From Symsagittifera roscoffensis (Eukaryota > Xenacoelomorpha > Acoela > Convolutidae): a stretch of 64,000 bases of DNA. Under the pieces are notes generated by a model, which ran no database searches, was not told the origin of the DNA, and worked only from the letters and a program-made list of their open reading frames with translations. The stretch is taken from contig NC_087062.1 in NCBI RefSeq assembly GCF_963678635.1, positions 51,492,028 through 51,556,027 of the forward strand. The letters are read 5' to 3'. The position numbers were made by a program, and so were the translations under genes. Shown here in pieces: positions 56,860-64,000 of the stretch (within the stretch, counting starts at the first letter, position 1; each line of letters begins with the position of its first letter).

Positions 56860-57030
56860 ATGCTCGGGTGTTTTTTTTCTCCAGACAAATTCAAATTTTT
56901 GGACGAAAATTTTTATTTTATTTGAAAGATATTGTTGCCCTGAGCTCAAATATATAAAGATATTTCACATGTGATCATTTTTGTGAAGATATGGAGGTTT
57001 ACAGATTGCCAATTTGGCCAATTCGACTTT
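56860..57030 (+). repeat. Dispersed repeat, partner at 59818-59990
   Basis: Both contain GCTCGGGTGTTTTT, GACAAATTC, a GAGCT(C/G)AAATAT block and TTGCCAATTTGG in the same order, strongly diverged. Confidence 0.6.
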
Positions 57031-58499
57031 TTAACTAGCAGTTTTCGACAAACTTTTTTAAGTTGACCAAACTCAATTTCCGAGCGCTCCCAGAATACTA
57101 TGAATATCTTATTTTGATGAAGTTTATTGCACCGCAGACACATTTTTGAAAAGACAGACGCTCCTCTTCAAACGAACGCGCACTCCCTTTCAAAATTAGA
57201 ATGCATTAGCGCCGAATGCGCCTTTAGAATTTCTGACGCTACCGGCTTATTTACATTACGAGCTACTTGCGATAGGAGGTTATTTCTAGATTCTATTTGC
57301 TAAAAATTTTCTTTGTTTCTCAAAAATGGTTGATTTCATGACAAAACTGATTGTCAATTGCAAATCTGTAGAAATTCTTCTAACATATGCTGATCCAAGT
57401 TAGTATTGATAGGTTGCTGATCAACGGTCATATCGGAAACCCTTTAACTGTGACCTGTTTTTTAAACATAGACACCCTTACGCAACTTCAAAGTCAGATT
57501 AGTTTTTAAAATTTAAAAGCAAAACAATCATATCTCTCTTTCTCTCGTTTGCCAACTGAATATACAATGAAATATCAGTTTTGCATATTGCGCGAACTTC
57601 ACAAGGAAAATAAACAATCTGACATCACATATTTTTAAAAAATAATGTCTTCCCGTAACCTTTTTGCCGCCGGAGGGGTCGAACTTGGATTATTGACTTA
57701 TATCAAATTGCCACCTTCTGGTTGACTGTTCATGCGATACACATTATGTGATAAAAACACTTTCCGCCACCTTATTCAACCCATACCGTAGCAAATGGAG
57801 GATAGTTCATTGACTGCATTTTCACCGATGGAGCTATCAACAAACTAATCACACTTTATCTTTCCTTCTCTCAATTATCTCAACCAATCAAGTTTCAGGC
57901 GAGTTTTTTTCCTTACAAATATATAATTATCATTTACTATTCCTGCCCTTGCTATTGACCCGATAAAATTCTTTCTAGGCTCTCAATGATTGGTCCGAAT
58001 AAACTGGCACTATATGTTAGAAAAGGAATATATATTTCCTTTCACCATATATCTATCATCTCTCACAAATTTTTGACGAATACTCTTTGACAGTATCTTC
58101 CTTTTGTCTAAAAAAGTAGTTCACAGCTTCGTGGAGAAGGCCCGGGCCCCAGTCATTGCGCCACTAATTGACACCGTCCTATACCATATCTGGGCTGTTC
58201 GATCAGTTGCGGGGTCACTTATCTGATTGATTGTCCCCAACTATCTCCGATATTTTTTTCTTCCCTACCGAAATTGTCTTGTTTATTTTACAATTATGGT
58301 TAAGGAAAACTTTCTTTTCTAAGAGTTTAAAAGAGTATCATGGCTACTTTTTTATGTTCGCCCTTCTCTTCAGCTTTTTGATTTGATTGCTCATTTAGCC
58401 AGTTATCATTCTTTGAAAAAGCAAGCCGACATTTCAATCGTGAGTACTTCAACCGAACCGCTACAGGTTCTGTATCTGCTCTCCCGGGTTCATCTCCAT
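57031..58499. other. AT-rich DNA, nothing recognised
   Basis: Short unsupported frames only. A GGGGTCGAAC at about 57675 resembles an isolated B box without an A box. Confidence 0.4.
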
Positions 58500-58625
58500 A
58501 CAAAAAAAAGTTTATCATACAATTCCATACAAAATAATGCGTATCACAACTCCATGCATGGGTTCTATGGCAAAAATGTTTATCATAGGATTTCCGTTTA
58601 TGAAAGTTGTATGATAAGCATTTTT
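58500..58625. repeat. Foldback-like repeat with TATCATAC / GTATGATAAGC
   Basis: The left end reads TTTATCATACAATTCCATAC and the right end GAAAGTTGTATGATAAGCAT, near-inverse of each other. The same words recur at 60805-61000 and 61495-61575, suggesting a small MITE-like or palindromic repeat family. Confidence 0.6.
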
Positions 58626-60804
58626 TTCATTAAGTTTTTTTTTTCAGGAAAAACTTTAAAAATAATTTTTTGGCAAGTTTAACTGAGCTTGATTCGTTTT
58701 ATGATTAAGTTAGATCAAGTTGGCCATTTTTCATTTTTTTAACAAAAAAAAAACATTTATATACGATTTCCATTCTTACATATTTATATGCTCGTAAATA
58801 TTTATATACGATTTCAAATTTTTTGTTCAAACACTTTTCAAAAAGCATTTACACAAGTTCAAGTGAGCCAAAATTGGTTTTTTAGTAATTGAAATCACTT
58901 TGATCATCAAATTTATTGATTATTTTTCAACAAGGACCATTATCATTGATTAAAAAATATTGGACATGTTCTTTTGGAAAAAAAAACCAATGGTAATGAC
59001 TCGTTTACAACAAGTAATGATTTGTTTGTGTTCGATTTTTTTTTCACGCTTAATTTTTTATTTCTTAAGTTTTTGGATGACGATTTAGGTTTAGTTTGAA
59101 AAACATTGATGCTCAACATTAAAATCGAATAAAAATATCTGCGGCTAACTTTTGTAAGATTACAGTGTTTGAAAACTGCTCATATGGCTAATTCGAGAAA
59201 ACCAATTCGCGCTAAAGTTTCAAGTTTGTTTGAATGCGCAGAGTACAAAGGATGATTTGAATTACCCGGACAAAACGCATTAAACCAGAAATGTAAAATT
59301 CGTTTTTCTCAAATTGGCTTGAGTTTAGATAGGAAATGATGAAGACAAAATTTGCAGAATAATTATGGTGCATTTTGTTTTGCAAACTTTGGGCCTCAAT
59401 TATGGTTCAATTTTGGTTTTATTGTCAAATAAAAAATATGCTAAAAACCATTGACAAGTCGATAGTTGACATAAATGTATCAAAGTGAGCCTCCTACGTA
59501 GCCAAACAAACTTTAAGGAGAGTATAATCTCCAAACCATTGGGTAAACTAACTTATTTTGCTTATAATTGATTTTTTCTTAAATCAGCACTCTATGAAGT
59601 GATTTATATAGGCTTAGAAATTAATCTATTTGAGTTCAATCATAAGCTAAATGATCCAAACATTGCTTCAATTGACACAAAGCTTATCTTGGACTTGATA
59701 TTGCATTTTCTGAGCAACTGATTTTCTTTGCCGAAAACTACATGAGATAGCTCAAATCGTTACAATTTAATCAGCAATCTTTTTGCTCCTACTTTTGTAA
59801 CGAAAGTAACGGAATATTTGTGCTCGGGTGTTTTTATTCTGACAAATTCGATTCTTTTTCTAGCTTTTTAAAATTTTCATGCAAAAGGTAGTGTGTCTTG
59901 AGCTGAAATATAAAAAGTTATTTTATCTGTGGTTATGTTTTGTCAAGTTCTGTGGGTTTAATTTTTGCCAATTTGGGACAATCAACGCTCGATACATTTT
60001 TCACTATTAACACGTTATTGGAACTTAAATCCCTCCTAAAAATCGTTCCAACTTGAATTGAGACGTGCCAGCTGGTCAATTTAAAAGTGTGCTGTATGCT
60101 AATTATATCGCTCTATGTTTACATAGCGTGTGAAAGATTATTTATTTATCAAAGAAAAACTACAAGAAAAATTTGACTTCGTTTTTCAATTTTTATATTT
60201 TTAAAAACAAACACTAATTCATAAACTTTAAAATGCAGTCGGAACATTTAGGGCTTCGCGCTGACACTAGCAGTTTTCTTCTTTTATAAATATGAGTGTT
60301 TATTTGCGTTAGTTGCTTGCTGTTTTCTCCACAAATTGATCTAGCAAAAGTTCCAAGCCGAACTTCTCGACACTGAGAAAAAATTATTTTGGCATTTTTT
60401 GAAAGACAACGGAATGGCCACTGAAAAGGCTTGATTGTGACACAATTTGACGAATGATGATCAGCCGTGTTGCCTAATTTTTAGCTGTGGTGCCTTGATG
60501 AAACTGACCAGACACCCGAAAACAAAGTTCCTTCTCACTTTCAGTGGTCAAAACAAAAACAACAATTCTAAACGGATAATTCTCGCGTGGGAAGGGGGGG
60601 GGGAAGGTGGTGACTTAATAGGTATTCGAGTATTCGAGACATGTTTACATCCACTTGAAAATAGTTTGAATGACATAAAATTATGAAATAGAATCTCCAA
60701 CAAACGTGGAACGCCAAAACTTACTATATGAACATTAAAAAAATGCATTCAGACAAGAATCAAAAAAGAGAAAAAAATCGATAAAACTGAATAACATCCC
60801 GATT
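58626..60804. other. AT-rich DNA, nothing recognised
   Basis: No gene apart from the dispersed repeat at 59818-59990. A poly-G run (11 G) at about 60594-60604. Confidence 0.4.
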
Positions 60805-61575
60805 TGACAAAAAATGCTTATAATACTATTTCATGTTATGAAAAAATTGCTTATCATACTATTTCATTCTTAGTCATAGACCAAAAAAAATACTATGAAA
60901 ATAGCATGATTAGCTTTTTTTTCCATACTATGAAAAATTATGATAGGCATTTTTCCATACTATAAAGTTGTATGACAAGCATTTTTTCCATAAATGAAAG
61001 TACCAAAAAATATATCTTTTGAAATTTTGTGTTTCATCCGAAACACCAACCCTGGACTTTTTGTCATAAGAAAACCCATAAGAAACTGCCTTTGGTGATT
61101 TTTGCCACCTACGTTAATTTTTATATTTTACATGGAAATATATTCCAAAAATATAACTTAATTTAACGTGAAAAAACTAAAAATTAATGTAACGATAATT
61201 TTTGGTTTGAAAGTTTCGGTAGTTGAGAAAAAAAGGCCTGTTTTTTTACAAATTTATTTTTATCTTAGCAAATGAAATAAAAAAAATAATCGTGTTTGCA
61301 ATAAAAAACACCTTAACACCTTATAGTAATTTTTGGTTTTTTTGGGTGCAAAACTCACCCTGTACTACGTTATAACCACAAAAAGTCAAATTGCATGCAA
61401 CATTTTTTTTTCGCAAAATTTTATATTTGAGCACAAAAGCAAGTTTGCAACCAAAAAAGGGAATTAAATTTTTCTTACCGCAAAATTGTGTTTTTGCTTA
61501 TGAAAACTGTATGATATGCATTTTTTCCATAGTCGCCATACATGAAATTGTATGATAAGCATTTTTCTTTTATGG
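60805..61575. repeat. Further copies of the GTATGATAAGCATTTTT repeat family
   Basis: Words such as ATACTATTTCAT...TATGAAAA, GTTGTATGACAAGCATTTTT (60970) and ACTGTATGATATGCATTTTT / TTGTATGATAAGCATTTTT (61507, 61546). The sequence between is AT-rich and noncoding. Confidence 0.5.
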
Positions 61576-64000
61576 ACGTCAACCCGGGATAAAACGATTT
61601 TTTCTGAGCTAAAGCAAAAATAACTATTGCCTTTTTTATTAAGGTGCTGCAGAGTATTAAGATACAAGGCTAGAGCACCAACCCTGGCAGATCGCTTTCC
61701 TCGATGAGGTAAAAGTAGCCCAAACAAAAGTTTGCAAAAAAATCTTACTTTTTGATTTTTTTTTTTTTCAGATTTTTTATCGACACTCATGTAAAATAAG
61801 ATTCAGTCGGTCAATTGACTGCGTGCTATGAACACAATAACCCTACTCTTGCATTTGTGGGCGTCTATTGTAGCGCCTCTCCGTTTCTGATTGGCGGGGG
61901 GTAGCCCAATTGGTCATTAGGTGGGGAGATTGCTGAATTGATTCTTAGAATTCATATTTTATGAATGAATCTCAAAAAAGCAATTCATATACAAAGAATG
62001 CTGTTTGTTAAGCAAAGAAAATTTTAGGAAAAGTAGTAGATTGTTAATTACATATAGATGGAATATTTACGCGCGGTGAGTTTTTTGGACAGTTTTTGAC
62101 ATATTAATTAGTTTTTTTTAACAGAATGGTTTTCTGCCTTTTCTTTCTCTGGTTTATAACTCATTACCTGTATTGAGGGTCGCGGGTGCTCATTTTATCT
62201 CGAAAAACCATAAATGTGTATTTGAAAATCTTAACATAAATTGTTCATCGTTAGATCCCCTAAATCTTAAGCCAAATTCTTGAAGTTCTTTTCCAAAATA
62301 GAGTAACAGTAATTCAGTATCAGCTCAGTTTGTCAGTTTTTGTTGACTACTAAGCTGAATAAAATTACCCCGATTCAGTAAGCAATGTGTTTATTTAAAA
62401 TCTTTCTGTTCAACCTCGCATTGTTTGTCAATTAAATCATTGAGTAGCCAACAGCTAAAATTACAATTTGTCTTTACTGAGTTTTTTTTGACAAAAAAGA
62501 ACACATAGTAACTTTTATCAGCCGAGTAATTTTTATCAGACAAACCGTAAGTTTGTAACAAATTGCTTCTAGATTTATATCGGGAATTAACGTTTTAGCG
62601 AATCGCGCAACAAAATTGGCAGAGGTGTTTTATTAACGCAAGACTAATTTGATGTTTTTTGATCAACGGTTGAACTACGAGGACAGTTCATTTCTAAAAT
62701 GTTTGTAAAAATTGAATCATTGAAAGTTGCGACCCTCTACCGTGTCCTGATCTTTTTAATGACCCTCTCTACCATGCCGGAATTATTTTTCTTCGAAAAT
62801 CATACCTTATAATAACTATCTTAAGTATGTTACATGCATAAATTAAAAAAAAAAATCTTTTTTTTTTTTCATTATTGTTTTTATCTGTTATTGCGGTGTG
62901 GAAAAACATTCAAAACATTTTCGCAATTCTTTTATATTTTGGGAAGAAGAGTATGTTTTTGATCTTTCACACATGTTCTTTCACGACAAGGCATGAATGG
63001 AAAATGAAAGATTAGAACGCATGAATGAAAAAATAAATCATTTGCATAGCTTCGCGCACTTTTCCGGGCTCTTTCCCTCAGAAAGAGCAAAAACATACTC
63101 TTCAACAGTTAGGACATATTTGAAGATGGTCTTGAGCAAAAGAGTCGCACTCGGGCACTTCGTGACCTCAGGCCGGGCTCTTTTTTCCTCGGGCATCTTT
63201 CAACTATGTTCTAACTACTATAAAGTTGCTATCTTAGAACTTTTCTTAAGACGAAGTTGAAAGCCAGCGGACATTTCCCACATATCTTATAAGAAGATCA
63301 GAGATAAGGGAATTTTTGGAGGATGGTGCTGCTGAATAATCAATTTATAGACTATGCAATCAACTATGCAATTTTCTTCCTAATTGACCGACCCTAGAAT
63401 GTCCTGCCCAAGCAAGCATTAATTTTGAAAAAATATTCTGCTGAAAATATTCATTTAGAACAAGCGCGCTGAATGTACTGCTGTTCAAAATGTTAAGAAG
63501 CAATGGCTGTTTATTTTAAATAGCGCAAAAAATCAATCTTAGTGTTTTTATCGCTTGATTTTATTGATATATTAGATCAACTTTTGCCTCAAATTCAATT
63601 TTTTAATAACCCGAATTTTATCCCCCTAAAAAGGATTTGTCGGAGATCGGAGAGTTAATCCAGGTTTTTGAAACACAGCATGCCAAACAAATCAACATTG
63701 GAAACATATCACTGTAAGGGTCTGACACACACCATGCGAAACACACCACTTGAAGCGAGCAGTCTTATCACTTTTAAAATTTTCATATGACTCATGTCTG
63801 GTATTCAAACACAGTTAACAAAGATTTGGTACGTGTGAGATAGAGGGGTTTCGGTAAAAAACCAAATGTGACAGAGGAGTCCCAAAATTACATTAATTTT
63901 GGGCGAACAACGCAATTACCTAAATCAAAATGCTCCCGTCGTTCGCATTAAAACCTTTTGTCAAACGTAACTAACGTATCGCATTCGCGGCCACTTAGTC
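61576..64000. other. AT-rich DNA, nothing recognised
   Basis: No supported gene. An 87-codon frame at 62997-63260 has no recognisable features and is probably chance. Confidence 0.4.

Noticed and set aside
62997-63260. 87-codon + strand ORF
   Set aside because: No motif, no second copy, no splice or promoter context; likely chance.

Overview
The window is eukaryotic, most likely an AT-rich invertebrate genome. Reasons: small spliced exons with phase-consistent GT..AG introns of about 50-210 bp, a U2 snRNA-like sequence, tRNA-like repeats, abundant mini/satellites, and large degenerate LTR retrotransposons. I cannot name the lineage. No bacterial operon, CRISPR array or rRNA is visible.

Layout. 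(1) 1-4613: 3' end of an LTR retroelement on the + strand. It holds the C-terminal part of an envelope-like glycoprotein, an intact 601-residue ORF of unknown function starting at an ATGA overlap with env, a perfect splice donor just after that ORF, 1.5 kb of 3' noncoding DNA and a 427-bp putative LTR. (2) 4614-10501: spacer with two mutually inverted minisatellites around a degenerate U2-like sequence, plus a ~154-bp satellite. (3) 10502-27405: a related element on the - strand, tail-to-tail with the first. Read 5' to 3' it has gag, CCHC knuckle, protease, RT, RNase H, integrase, small membrane ORFs, a Ser/Pro-rich ORF, env, the env-downstream ORF and an LTR of the same 427-bp length. Every reading frame is broken except the env C-terminal block. 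No 5' LTR matching the 3' LTR was found. (4) 27406-33590: near-identical tandem copy of 21215-27405 (gag to RNase H).

(5) 33590-41829: a host segment on the - strand with three recognisable gene pieces: an Artemis/DCLRE1C-like beta-CASP nuclease lacking its 3' part, an orphan RING exon resembling the MDM2 class next to an acidic ORF, and a multi-exon JmjC gene of the KDM2/KDM7 type. It ends in an 18-bp minisatellite with a foldback head. (6) 41830-42249: a differently preserved gag fragment. (7) 42250-52915: a second, diverged copy of the whole gag-plus-host-gene block (direct repeat of about 10.55 kb). (8) 52916-64000: AT-rich DNA with old repeats and one degenerate coding relic at about 54.1-56.6 kb; no intact gene recognised.

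How it fits together: one retroelement family supplies all the - strand coding sequence from 12.5 to 33.3 kb and 41.8 to 44.2 kb. Fragments of it bound a segmental duplication that carries three host genes linked to DNA repair and chromatin. Many frame breaks lie in homopolymers and some are shared by the duplicates. They may be true decay before duplication or systematic indel errors, and this decides whether the host genes are alive. The most novel-looking parts are the ATGA-coupled post-env ORF with its adjacent splice donor, and the retroelement-bounded duplication of the Artemis / RING / JmjC cluster.
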